Below are positions 27,948 to 36,630 of a stretch of 64,000 bases of DNA, in pieces. Source of the DNA: Polyangiaceae bacterium (lineage in GTDB: Bacteria; Myxococcota_A; Polyangia; Polyangiales; Polyangiaceae); contig JANXOF010000044.1 of assembly GCA_025353725.1 (NCBI GenBank), forward strand, positions 1 through 64,000, given 5' to 3'. Under the pieces are notes generated by a model. The model did not search any database, was not told the origin of the DNA, and worked only from the letters and a program-made list of their open reading frames with translations. Position 1 is the stretch's first letter, and the number at the start of each line of letters is the position of its first letter. Both the position numbers and the translations under genes were made by a program.

Positions 27948-30058
27948 GGTCGTGCGTGGACACCCACAAGGCTGTCGAAGGCGTGCGCGTTCCACGATCC
28001 GGGATTGAGCTGTCCTTGACGCATTCGGCCGTAGGAAAAGCCCTCGATACGCCCTACGCGCACGGTCGATTCGATCGCCGTTTCGAGCAGGCCGAGGTTA
28101 TCGGGACCGGGAAGCGCGTGCAGATCGGGCAAGTCGAACGAACGAAGGGCGCCCGGCGCCGCAATAGTCCACGCGACAAGGCCGTGGCCCGAAACCACCT
28201 GCGTGACGGACAAATCGCTCGGACCGCTTGCCCCTGTGAACGTTAACCTCGTCCCCAACCACCGCCCGCTTGCAGGCTCGGAAAGGACCGGAACGCCGAG
28301 AAAGCCGCCGAGTAAAACGGGGTCGTTGGCATTGGTCGTGCGAATGCGCGTGACGAGGCTAGCCGGCTGCTGAAGATTAGCTCCCGAGGCTACAAGACCA
28401 CCGAGCACGTACTGTTCACCCGAGAGGCCGTGGTCGAGAGAGGGGACCCCGACAAATGGGAGTGTCGCCGGCACCGGGTAAAGCACGCTCTGTCGCCCTT
28501 GCGGGAAAATAATGTACGCGAGCGCGCCAAACGTCAGCGCGACGGAGGTCGCGAATCGGTCGGGGCCGCGGGGGCCTGCCTCGGGCGTTTGAGGCGCGAC
28601 CGTGACACGGTGGTCGAAAAGGATATCCATCGGGATGTCGACGCCGGTGACGCGCGTTTGTGCGGGCACGGAGACGCCTCGCGCGACGCCCATCACGTAC
28701 GGAACAAAGCGTGGCGGCACCTCGCTCCGATCCTCGAGACCGGCGACAACATACAGGGAGGCGCTCCCCGGATAGACCACAGCACGATAGGCGTAGCCAT
28801 TTTTCCCTGGCGCCTCGACCGTGAGAGCCTCGCTCGCGGCGGGGAGCTGAAACGCATCGTTCGGCGACCTCGCCGCTTCAAAAACGTACGCCGCGCGTCG
28901 CTCTGTTTTACGCAGTGGCGCGGGCACGTTGGTCCACCCCGCGCGCTCGAACTCTCCCGCGCCTGGAAAGACGAGCTCGCCTTCGACAACGCCGCCAAGT
29001 TTCCCGCCGCGACCCCCCGTCGACGGTGGGTCGCCATCGAGACTCACGCACGAGAGGTCGAGCACGACGGGAAGGTAAACGGTCACAGTGTCGACGGGTA
29101 CGTCCACGTAAGTAAGGGGTTGGTGGCACGTTGCGGTCACCGTGATCGTGGCTGTTTTACCGGCGAGGCCATTGAACTCCGTCACCCCGCTCGCTGAGGT
29201 TCGCTGCACGACCGTGCCGCTGCGCGCGCTGCCCGCGACGGCGTAAGCGCCTTCAATCGGAGCTCCGGTCGCCGCGTCGAACGCGAGGACGCGCATTCGG
29301 CCTACAAATGCTCCCCCCGCGAGACCGCCGCGGTAGCCGTCGGGCGAGTCGCTGTACGTAAATGCATCGCGTGCTTGCGTCCTCGTACCTAGAGAATCAA
29401 CGACCGTCACGTCCTTCGCGCCGGGCTCACCTGCGGGGGTTTCGCACTCGGCGCCCGTGTCCGACACGGTAACGTTTGCGCACGCCGTTGAGCCTATCGA
29501 GATCGTGAGCGGCGACTTCCAGACGGCACCGCTGCCGTTTGTAAGCTTGATGCGCGTGCCTCCACTCGTGGCCCCACTGTCGGGTGAGACGACGAACGCA
29601 TCGTAAGAAAATCCACTCCGAAGGACGCGTTCCTTGGCCGTAGCATCCTCTCGAATCCGAACATCCACGGCGCCCGGGGACCCCGGCGGCATGACGACAA
29701 CGGCGCGTGTCGGATCCCCCGCGAGAGCAGACACTTCTCGGTCGCCGACGAAGACGCGAAGTTTCGGAGTAAACCCGCGACCTGTCAGACGCACGGTGGT
29801 CCCTCCGGAAAATGGTCCGTGCGACGGGCTTAGCCCATAGATCGCAAACGGATCACCGAGGTCGACATCGCGACGAGCAACAGAAGCGTCCGCGCCAAGG
29901 TCGAGCGAAGGCCCGCGGTCCGCGTTGTCCGCGTCGAGGAGCGCGGGCCCCGCCCCTGGGAGGCATGCGCCGGCAGTCATTATGAGGAGACTGCCCGCGC
30001 GAAGGCCAAGGCGCGCACGCCCACGAAACGAGCGAGGCGATGAGACGGGCCGATGCAC
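27944..30058 (-). CDS. IPT/TIG-domain lipoprotein
   Basis: 704 aa from GTG 30058. The lipobox TAGAC (C32) follows a hydrophobic segment. Residues about 73-155 and 157-240 are two IPT/TIG immunoglobulin-like domains: GLSPSHGPFSGGTTVRLTGRGF, with RVFVGDREV, then VVSPDSGATSGGTRIKLTNGSG. A carboxypeptidase-regulatory-like segment follows (MRVLAFDAATGAPIEGAYA, with SGVTEFNGLAG). The C-terminal 350 residues are beta-rich and of unknown family. It probably sits on the cell surface and is coupled by ATGA overlap to the IgGFc-binding-type gene. The pair may form one surface complex, which is inference. It is 73 bp downstream of another lipoprotein gene on the same strand, so all three may form one operon. 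Confidence 0.85.
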   Translation of the reverse strand: MHRPVSSPRSFRGRARLGLRAGSLLIMTAGACLPGAGPALLDADNADRGPSLDLGADASVARRDVDLGDPFAIYGLSPSHGPFSGGTTVRLTGRGFTPKLRVFVGDREVSALAGDPTRAVVVMPPGSPGAVDVRIREDATAKERVLRSGFSYDAFVVSPDSGATSGGTRIKLTNGSGAVWKSPLTISIGSTACANVTVSDTGAECETPAGEPGAKDVTVVDSLGTRTQARDAFTYSDSPDGYRGGLAGGAFVGRMRVLAFDAATGAPIEGAYAVAGSARSGTVVQRTSASGVTEFNGLAGKTATITVTATCHQPLTYVDVPVDTVTVYLPVVLDLSCVSLDGDPPSTGGRGGKLGGVVEGELVFPGAGEFERAGWTNVPAPLRKTERRAAYVFEAARSPNDAFQLPAASEALTVEAPGKNGYAYRAVVYPGSASLYVVAGLEDRSEVPPRFVPYVMGVARGVSVPAQTRVTGVDIPMDILFDHRVTVAPQTPEAGPRGPDRFATSVALTFGALAYIIFPQGRQSVLYPVPATLPFVGVPSLDHGLSGEQYVLGGLVASGANLQQPASLVTRIRTTNANDPVLLGGFLGVPVLSEPASGRWLGTRLTFTGASGPSDLSVTQVVSGHGLVAWTIAAPGALRSFDLPDLHALPGPDNLGLLETAIESTVRVGRIEGFSYGRMRQGQLNPGSWNAHAFDSLVGVHARP

Positions 30059-30130
30059 TCGGCGAGATTACGCGTTTACGGCGAATTGCGCTACCCGCGG
30101 CCGGGGAAGCCGCTCGTACGGGCAAAGCGG

Positions 30131-30739
30131 TTACTCGATGGTAATGGTGAGTTCGTACGTCGGATGGAAGACGGCTGCGCCCGAAGTCGGCCGGATCTGC
30201 ACAGTGTACGTGGTGCCAGGAATCGTATCGAGAAAGCCGTCGTCAACCTCTTGCACCGGAGTGCCTAGAATAGAAAACGCATAACTCAACCGCCCGCCCA
30301 CTTCGCGATGCCTCCAGGCAATGCTTTTCGCATTCGGCGGAACCGTGAAAGACCCAAAGTCAGTATCGGCGGCGCCATCTATCGTTCCGCAAAGACCTGT
30401 CCTGAACGACGTTGCCGTGAGCAAGCTGTTGTTCGGTTCAGCCTCTTGAGTACACACTGCGGGTTGGAGTGGGGGAAGGGGGAGGGGTAGCGGAATTCCC
30501 GCGTCCGGAATCGCTAGTGGCGGCGGCGTAGCGGCCGACACAGGTGTCTCGGGAGTTCCCGCTCCAGGGCTGGCGGGCGACAGCGGAGAAACGGGTTTCG
30601 ACACATCTTTTTGCGGTGCCAACGCAGCAAACAACTCTTGGTCTCGGTCTCCAGCCCCCGAGCACGCCGTCACACCAGAGATAAAAATGGACGTGACTCC
30701 CACGGCGAAGATTGCCGTGAGGACGGAAAAGCGCGTCAT
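30131..30739 (-). CDS. Lipoprotein with pre-peptidase C-terminal-like domain
   Basis: 202 aa from the ATG at 30739 (MTRFSVLTAIFAVGV). The lipobox is GVTAC. A Pro/Ala-rich linker (SPLSPASPGAGTPETP, then LPLPLPPLQP) spans about residues 45-95. The C-terminal domain begins EAEPNNSLLTAT, a typical opening of the bacterial pre-peptidase C-terminal (PPC) beta-sandwich, with DTDFGSFTVPP and YTVQIRPT following. PPC domains accompany secreted enzymes, but here the domain stands alone on a lipid anchor. The gene is upstream of, and co-directional with, the TIG and IgGFc-type lipoprotein genes. Confidence 0.8.
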   Translation of the reverse strand: MTRFSVLTAIFAVGVTSIFISGVTACSGAGDRDQELFAALAPQKDVSKPVSPLSPASPGAGTPETPVSAATPPPLAIPDAGIPLPLPLPPLQPAVCTQEAEPNNSLLTATSFRTGLCGTIDGAADTDFGSFTVPPNAKSIAWRHREVGGRLSYAFSILGTPVQEVDDGFLDTIPGTTYTVQIRPTSGAAVFHPTYELTITIE

Positions 30740-30839
30740 ATTAAGAACAGATGCACGCTGAATGCCAATGACGTTTAGACCTCGCACCGCCAAAAAGTGC
30801 GCGATTTCTCGTGAGCCGGCACGCGAGCGCGCCTCGTCC

Positions 30840-31065
30840 GGATCACCCAGACGCCACCAGTCTTCCGCTCACCCGAATCCGATCGTCGGATGATACGAAC
30901 GCCCAAACGTGATTGCGAGTCGCCAGCGTGCCGCCGCGTAAACCTCGTCGCCGAGATGCGGGTGGCCCAGCTTTCACCCAGACCTACATACCTCCCACCG
31001 CTGCTTCCAAGTAGCGGATAGCAAGACATAAATTGAACGGAAGAGCGACTCACAGGACGCGTCAA
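30840..31065 (-). pseudogene. Possible C-terminal remnant of an FGE/SUMF1-like protein
   Basis: The 410-bp gap 30794-31203 has no convincing intact gene. The minus frame reads GLGESWATRISATRFTRR then SRLGVRIIRR. This loosely follows the end of formylglycine-generating-enzyme-like domains (GGSW...R...R...GFR) with the first motif degraded. The remainder of the gap should hold promoters for the flanking divergent lipoprotein genes. Confidence 0.25.
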
Positions 31066-31203
31066 GCCAGTCGTTAGCTGGATCTCGGGCAGGTCAGAGC
31101 AAATGTCCGAACGTTCAGATCACGCGTGATTCGCGCTTGGCTCGTCCGTTGCACCCATGTCTGACACGTGCTCACCCGTCGGTGGGTCTAAGAAAAGAGA
31201 AGT

Positions 31204-31854
31204 ATGATGTCTACAAACATTCGAGCGACGCGCCTTACGAACTTCAAAATGCTTGCCTGCGCGCTCGCACTTGCAGTCCCTGGATGTGCGGCACCTGAGG
31301 ATGCAGCCGACAACAATGAAAGCTCGGCAGCAGAAATTAAGGACATCGAACGCAAGCCGGAGTCGCTCGAACTCGAGTGCACAATGGAGGCTGGGAAAGT
31401 CAACAAGGCGGATCCCGCGTCGCCTCAAGAAACCGAGGTCGCACAAGCAAATGAAGCGGCGGCGACGTTGATTAACGGCTCAAACGTGACTGCCTGGGTA
31501 CTCTTCGAGGGACGCAGACTTCGCGTCGTCGAGAAGCTTAATGTCGACTCGGACGGCAAACGATATAGCGTGCAGATGAAGCCGTTCGCCAGGAAGTACC
31601 TTGGCTCTGATAGCTTCATGCTGGCTGCGGGGGCCGACAACGCGGCGAGGCTTCACCTAAAACCGGTCATTTCCGTCCACCAGGTCGTCTCAGGAGTGTT
31701 CGACGGAAGGCTTAACGCGATCACGAGCGACGGCAAGTTCGTCGCGACGGCAACCACGTGCATCCATCGACCGACCGCAACGAGCGCAGCGTTCGACTAC
31801 TACGATGAGCAGGTCAAGTCGCACAAGGCGTCAGGTGGCGGTCCTGTTCCCTAG
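31204..31854 (+). CDS. Hypothetical lipoprotein
   Basis: 216 aa from tandem ATG codons at 31204, preceded by AGAGAAG. The signal peptide MMSTNIRATRLTNFKMLACALALAVPGC is cut here to its key part: the lipobox AVPGC after ACALAL. The mature protein starts with an acidic Ala/Asp/Glu-rich linker, then a beta-rich domain (VTAWVLFEGRRLRVVEKL, YSVQMKPFARKYLG) ending GGGPVP. No homologous family is recognised. Its stop codon TAG is the first triplet of the 240-bp inverted-repeat element. Confidence 0.75.
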   Translation: MMSTNIRATRLTNFKMLACALALAVPGCAAPEDAADNNESSAAEIKDIERKPESLELECTMEAGKVNKADPASPQETEVAQANEAAATLINGSNVTAWVLFEGRRLRVVEKLNVDSDGKRYSVQMKPFARKYLGSDSFMLAAGADNAARLHLKPVISVHQVVSGVFDGRLNAITSDGKFVATATTCIHRPTATSAAFDYYDEQVKSHKASGGGPVP

Positions 31855-32090
31855 CACTACTGCGAGAGGTCGGCGTCAGACTCGCCACTGTTGGCAGTGG
31901 AAATGCGGCAGCGAGACGAAACCGGCGGGACCGGTGGAATGTGTGCCGCGCACGAGATTGACGCACGACGTCTCGCGCCTCTCCCAACGGGCGACGGGCA
32001 ATCCGCCGGTCTCGCCGGTTTCGTCCCGCTGCCGCTTCTCGAACGCTACGAATCGCGAGACTTCAACGTGACCTCCCGCAGTAGTGCTAG
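31851..32090. repeat. 240-bp imperfect inverted-repeat element (MITE- or hairpin-like)
   Basis: The outer ends are near-perfect inverted repeats: TAGCACTACTGCG at 31852 matches CGCAGTAGTGCTA ending at 32089, and 19 of the outer 20 bases pair. The complementarity continues with gaps over about 86 bp per arm (31852-31937 against 32003-32089). An inner well-kept block, GCGGCAGCG(A/G)GACGAAACCGGCG, differs between arms at only a few places. The about 65-bp centre is not complementary. No gene fits inside and no clear target-site duplication flanks it. It begins exactly at the stop codon of the lipoprotein gene. It could be a non-autonomous mobile element, or a long RNA hairpin acting as a terminator or stabiliser. 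Confidence 0.75.
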
Positions 32091-32193
32091 CCCCGCAGTG
32101 CAGTGCAGTGAGGAGCGACAAAAAAGGAGAGTCGGCCAGATTGACGCTCCTTCTTGCGTTTGAGGTCAAAGCATAGCGGTCGTCGATTCGTCG

Positions 32194-34749
32194 TCACGCC
32201 GTTCGGGTCGCGCGTTGGAGGAGGTCGAGGGCGATAGCCTTTCGGTCAAACGTTGATACCGGGCCGACACATGCAGGGCACCCGGTGGTGCACGGACAAC
32301 CCTCGACGAGTCGCCGCGCGTGGCCGAGCAGCTCGTCGCGGCGAGCAAAGATGCGTTCTGCGAGTCCGATTCCCCCGGGCGTGTGCTCGTACAAGAAGAG
32401 TGTCGGGCTGTACCCCGGTAGCGAACACGAGCGACCACGCACTTTGCGAGGAATCGGCGAGGCGACGGACCTATCATTCGGGTCGCCGTTAGGGTCGCTC
32501 TCTTCGTCGTCCAGGGCGACGTCACCTAGCGTGCAGCCGAGATCGCGTGGATCACACATGAGCGCCAGCGTCGCGACGGTCTCGAGAGCGATACCCGCGC
32601 CGCGTAAGCCGTCGATAGCGGCCGCGCGCCCTTGTGGAATTTGCAGGCACTGTTCTTCGGGTACGGTGAGCCAGAAAGCCGTCGTGTGCATTTGCATCGA
32701 GGGCAGCCGGACGTCTCCGTAGCCCGCATTTTCGTGCGTATAGAACTTGATCTTCTTATACCCAACAACTTTTTCGACGACAGAAACCTCACCCCACCCC
32801 GTCGGCCATGCCTCGGACTTCGTTCCGTTCATGACCTCCATCACGTTCGCGCCGTTCGCGCCGTTCGCGCCGTCGCACGACTCAACGATGAGAGCTTCCA
32901 CCCGACCGGTCCCGAACTCTTCGAGCACGCTGACTGTTGTATAGGTCATCGCGTCCGTCCAGTAGTCTGGTTTTACTTTACGAACGAACGCTTTATGATT
33001 CTCGTAGTCGAATTTTTCGACTTGCCAGCATTCGCCGTCGTGTTGGTAGATAGCCTGTTCGTGGAGCATCGTGTGAGCGCCGCGCCAGTCGATTTCAGCA
33101 ATCGTGACATCGTGCTCCGCGTCAATGATGACGACGTTGTCCCAGCCGACCGAGCGAAGGGAGACGCTGTTCGCGGGATAGGCGTCCGCAGCCCAGTGAA
33201 ACGTGTCGTTCGTTTCGTGCAAGACCTTGTGCTGAACAAGGAACTCGAGTGCAGAGGCCGTATCCTCGGCGTCGAGCGTGCCATACGGCTCGCCGCGCCG
33301 GAATGGGAGCTCGAACGCTCCGCACTTGAGGTGTTGAATGAGAATTTCGGGATTACCCGCGTCAATTCGAGCTTCTTCGATGGCGGCCCCCCCGCCCTTG
33401 CCGAGCCCCAGCACATACGACGGCTCGCGCGCGAGGAACTGGTCGAGCGGTGCGCTTGACGTGACGAGTACGCAGATACTTCGGTCTCCTCGGCGCCCCG
33501 CACGACCAAAGCGCTGCCATGTCGCCGCAACGGAGCCCGGGTAGCCCGCGCAGACGACGGCATCGAGACCGCCAATGTCAATGCCAAGTTCGAGGGCGTT
33601 CGTGGAGATTACGCAAAGCACCTTTCCGTCGCGAAGGCTTTGCTCGATCGCACGTCGTTGCTCGGGCAGGTATCCGCCCCGGTATCCCATGATCCGTGAG
33701 GCGTCGATCGCAGGGGAGAGCTCGTCGCGGAGGTACCGCAGCATGACCTCGACGTTGTTGCGCGACTGCCCGAAAACAATCGTGGGCACGTGCGCGCGCA
33801 CGAGGTCGGCGGCGAGCATCACTGCCTGCTTGACATAGCTTGCGCGGATCCCAAGCTCGGCATTGACGACCGGCGGGTTGAACATAAAAACGCGCCGCTC
33901 GCCCTGTGGAGCGCCGTTTTCAGTCATGGATACGAGCTCGTGCTCGGCGTCGGGGTCAATACCAAAAATGCGCGCGGCGTGCTCCCGTGGATTTCCAATC
34001 GTGGCCGTCGCACCTATGAGCACAGGATTGGACCCGTGAAAGCGAGCCACGCGCATCAGCCGTCGCAGGACGTTGGCGACGTGAGATCCGAACACCCCCT
34101 TGTAGGTGTGAAGCTCGTCGACAACGACGTACTTGAGGTTTTGAAAGGTGCGCGCCCAGGCCGTGTGATGCGGAAGAATGCCTGAGTGAAGCATGTCGGG
34201 ATTCGTGAGAACGATGCCGGTTCGTTCCCGTGCGGCTCGCCGCGCGTCACCCGGGGTGTCGCCGTCGTAGACGACCGCACCACTCGTGAGTCCACTTGCC
34301 CGCATGATTTCACGCAAGCCGGCCTCTTGGTCGCGGGCAAGTGCCTTGGTCGGGTATAAGTAGAGCGCGCGCGCATCGGGGTCCTCGAGCATCGTCGCAA
34401 GAACAGGGAGGTGAAAGCAGTAGCTCTTCCCGCTTGCGGTCGGCGTGGCCACGACGAGCCCACGTGTGCGCGGATCGCGTGCGGCGACAAACGCGCGCGC
34501 CTGGTGCTCGTAAAGCTCCGTCACCCCTCGTCCTCGCAGCGCAAACGCGATGGCCGTCGGCAGCCCGTTAGGGAAGGGGGCGGTCTTCGCAGGGCGGCTT
34601 GGAACCGTTTCGTCGGCGGTGAGGCAAGGCTTGACGATTCGACTTTCGAGCCAACCCTCGAGGACCGAATCGACTCCACGTGCGGCCTTCCACGGTGTTC
34701 GACTCATCGAAGGGGGACTGAAAACGCGCAGGTTACTCACGCTGAACAT
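32194..34749 (-). CDS. MrfA/YprA-type DEAD/DEAH-box DNA helicase with C-terminal Cys-rich DUF1998
   Basis: 851 aa from the ATG at 34749; the ATG at 34707 (MSRTPWKAARG) is equally possible. Superfamily 2 motifs are in order: TPTASGKS (Walker A, about 102-109), PTKALARDQ, TNPDMLH, VVDELHTY (DEVH-like box), GATATIGNP, then the second RecA domain with TNALELGIDIG and QRFGRAGRRGD. The C-terminus is DUF1998 with the zinc-binding cluster EGCPCTTGCPACVGP. In Bacillus, MrfA acts with the MrfB exonuclease in repair of mitomycin C damage, but no MrfB-like DEDDh exonuclease lies here. An internal GANGANGAN tract reflects a 9-bp repeat. Convergence with unrelated genes gives no operon clue. Confidence 0.93.
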   Translation of the reverse strand: MFSVSNLRVFSPPSMSRTPWKAARGVDSVLEGWLESRIVKPCLTADETVPSRPAKTAPFPNGLPTAIAFALRGRGVTELYEHQARAFVAARDPRTRGLVVATPTASGKSYCFHLPVLATMLEDPDARALYLYPTKALARDQEAGLREIMRASGLTSGAVVYDGDTPGDARRAARERTGIVLTNPDMLHSGILPHHTAWARTFQNLKYVVVDELHTYKGVFGSHVANVLRRLMRVARFHGSNPVLIGATATIGNPREHAARIFGIDPDAEHELVSMTENGAPQGERRVFMFNPPVVNAELGIRASYVKQAVMLAADLVRAHVPTIVFGQSRNNVEVMLRYLRDELSPAIDASRIMGYRGGYLPEQRRAIEQSLRDGKVLCVISTNALELGIDIGGLDAVVCAGYPGSVAATWQRFGRAGRRGDRSICVLVTSSAPLDQFLAREPSYVLGLGKGGGAAIEEARIDAGNPEILIQHLKCGAFELPFRRGEPYGTLDAEDTASALEFLVQHKVLHETNDTFHWAADAYPANSVSLRSVGWDNVVIIDAEHDVTIAEIDWRGAHTMLHEQAIYQHDGECWQVEKFDYENHKAFVRKVKPDYWTDAMTYTTVSVLEEFGTGRVEALIVESCDGANGANGANVMEVMNGTKSEAWPTGWGEVSVVEKVVGYKKIKFYTHENAGYGDVRLPSMQMHTTAFWLTVPEEQCLQIPQGRAAAIDGLRGAGIALETVATLALMCDPRDLGCTLGDVALDDEESDPNGDPNDRSVASPIPRKVRGRSCSLPGYSPTLFLYEHTPGGIGLAERIFARRDELLGHARRLVEGCPCTTGCPACVGPVSTFDRKAIALDLLQRATRTA

Positions 34750-34927
34750 CCAAGCAGTCTTTCGGCCGTGGGTAAAGCGGGTGACACCGACAGACCAATT
34801 GAGTACGGTTCTAAGCGCATACGCTGCATTGTTTAAGCGTTACTGAACACTTGCGCTCTGGTTTACGCTCTCTTTGGCGCTCTCTTTGGCGCTCCACCTT
34901 GCGACCGCTTTGGACCCCGTCGAACCG

Positions 34928-35830
34928 ATGACCGACCCGACCTCTGATCCGACGTCCTCAGGACACGAGCGTCAAGAAACGCAAGAGCCTGCCGTCCTCC
35001 CTGAACCTTCCGCAATATTTGCGCCCGCGGCCCCCCCGGAGCTTCCACCGCTCGGGGCCCCCGATCCGCGAATCGCACCGGACGTTCCACGCATCGAGCG
35101 ACCGATGGGGACCGCGCTCACGATTCCCGAGACCATCCTTGGACCTCGACCCTCGCCTTCATTTCTTGCCGTCGTAGCGCTTGTTTCGCTTGCGTCCGAC
35201 ATTGTCACGAAACTTTGGGCAGAGAAGAAGCTCGAAGGATATCCCGGCTACATCAACGTGATGGACGGACATCTGATGTTCGTCCTCGCGAAAAATAAAG
35301 GCGGCGCTTGGGGATTGCTCCAAGGACAAAGCGAAAACGTTCGCCGTCCTTTCTTTCTCCTCGTGTCAGTCGCTGCCATTGCGTTTATCGTCACGCTCTA
35401 CGCGCGGCTTCAACCCAAGCAACACGCCCTGAAGTGGGGTCTTCCACTGGTCCTCGGCGGTGCTCTCGGAAACGTGTTTGACCGAATCCGCTATGGGTTT
35501 GTTATTGACTTTATCGACTACCGCAGTGACTGGATAAAGAAGTTGAATGAAGGCGTCCAAAAGATCGACGAACTCATTCAAAAGAAGCCGTCGACGCACA
35601 TCGTCACGGACCATTGGCCAACCTTCAACATTGCGGACGTAGCCATCTGCGTCGGAGTGGGCCTTATGGCTGTTGACATGCTGACTGCGCGCCGTGGCAA
35701 AGCGCCCGTCGCGACGACCCCGGACGTCCCGGTCGAACCAGAAGTTCTCCCTGCCGTCACGCTGGAAAAAATCGATCCCGAAGCGCGAAACGCGAGAGCG
35801 GCGGCGGACAGCGGACCCACATCGGTATAA
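34928..35830 (+). CDS. lspA: Lipoprotein signal peptidase LspA, with N-terminal extension
   Basis: Inner-membrane aspartyl protease that cleaves prolipoproteins, consistent with the many lipoproteins in this window. I take the ATG at 34928 (300 aa). A TTG at 34874 would add 18 residues that partly encode a 12-bp tandem repeat (TCTCTTTGGCGC twice, 34869-34892). Family motifs are AKNKGGAWGLLQ, GALGNVFDRIRYGFVIDFID (catalytic Asp in NVFDR) and FNIADVAI (second Asp). LspA is usually 160-220 aa. The excess is a Pro-rich cytoplasmic N-terminus of about 75 residues, an extra about 25-residue charged loop before the last helix (WIKKLNEGVQKIDELIQKK), and a Pro/Ala tail. Confidence 0.95.
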   Translation: MTDPTSDPTSSGHERQETQEPAVLPEPSAIFAPAAPPELPPLGAPDPRIAPDVPRIERPMGTALTIPETILGPRPSPSFLAVVALVSLASDIVTKLWAEKKLEGYPGYINVMDGHLMFVLAKNKGGAWGLLQGQSENVRRPFFLLVSVAAIAFIVTLYARLQPKQHALKWGLPLVLGGALGNVFDRIRYGFVIDFIDYRSDWIKKLNEGVQKIDELIQKKPSTHIVTDHWPTFNIADVAICVGVGLMAVDMLTARRGKAPVATTPDVPVEPEVLPAVTLEKIDPEARNARAAADSGPTSV

Positions 35831-35878
35831 GCGTTCGTCCTGCGAAGAGGGATGAACGGATGATCCTTACAACCCGAG

Positions 35879-35923
35879 CTGCTCTGGAAGAGCAGAGCAG
35901 TTCAGCGGCTTGCAGTTCAGCGG
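35879..35923. other. Hairpin and 12-bp direct repeat between convergent lspA and gmk
   Basis: CTGCTCT-GGA-AGAGCAG (35879-35895) is a perfect seven-pair hairpin in the convergent spacer. It is followed by two copies of GCAGTTCAGCGG (35897-35908 and 35912-35923). No U-tract is present. It may mark the shared 3' end of the two genes. Confidence 0.4.
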
Positions 35924-35968
35924 ATTATCGAGAACGATGGGCGCTCGCTCGAAGGTCGTTGGGAGCGA

Positions 35969-36607
35969 CTAAAGTTTGCCGGCTCGAAGCAGCCGCTCGG
36001 CCAAGTCGGCACGGCGAACACGACGCGAGCGTTCGGCAAGAATGATCCCCTCGAGGTGTCGAAAGGCACTCTCGATGTCATCGTTTACGACGAGATAGTC
36101 AAAGAAGCCGTAGTGCTCAATTTCGACCTTAGCCGCCTCGAATCGGCGCTTGACGACCTCCTCACTGTCACTCGCGCGCCCTCGAAGGCGGCGCTCAAGC
36201 TCAATCATCGACGGTGGCAGAATAAAGACCGCTACGGCATCGGGTTGTTTCGCCCGAATCTGCCGCGCACCTTGATAGTCGATGTCGAAAATCATACCGG
36301 CGCAGCCGGGGTCTGACCGCGCACTCTCTATTTCCGCGTGTGACGTCCCATAGCAGTTGCCATGTACTTCAGCCCACTCGACGAAAGCATCGCGCTCGAC
36401 AAGTGAGTCAAAGTCATTTCGCTCGATAAAGTGGTAATCGCGACCGTCCGACTCATTGGTGCGCGGGCGGCGCGTCGTGTGGGACACACTGAAACGCAGC
36501 GCAGGAAAGCGCTCCTGGAGCTTTCGCGTAAGCGTGGTCTTACCGGCACCGCTTGGCGACGACAAAATGAGCAGCAGAAACGGATCGACCATCGCCGGGC
36601 GTATCAT
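35969..36607 (-). CDS. gmk: Guanylate kinase
   Basis: Phosphorylates GMP to GDP in the cytoplasm. 212 aa from the ATG at 36607, or 207 aa from the ATG at 36592 (MVDPFLLL). The P-loop is LSSPSGAGKTTL, and the GMP-binding part has RFSVSHTTRRPRTNESDGRDYHF. The family signature continues through FVEWAEVHGNCYGTS, FDIDYQGARQI and the lid-side RLRGRASDSEEVVKRR. Length is normal. The downstream direction is convergent with lspA. The DUF507 gene lies just upstream on the same strand, so transcription from there may reach gmk. Confidence 0.96.
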   Translation of the reverse strand: MIRPAMVDPFLLLILSSPSGAGKTTLTRKLQERFPALRFSVSHTTRRPRTNESDGRDYHFIERNDFDSLVERDAFVEWAEVHGNCYGTSHAEIESARSDPGCAGMIFDIDYQGARQIRAKQPDAVAVFILPPSMIELERRLRGRASDSEEVVKRRFEAAKVEIEHYGFFDYLVVNDDIESAFRHLEGIILAERSRRVRRADLAERLLRAGKL

Positions 36608-36630
36608 AACCGACGTCTAACCCGTGCGCC

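Noticed and set aside
32860-32890. GANGANGAN repeat in the MrfA-type helicase as a possible insertion
   Set aside because: It is a 9-bp microsatellite in a loop between conserved blocks; the frame and domain order are unaffected.
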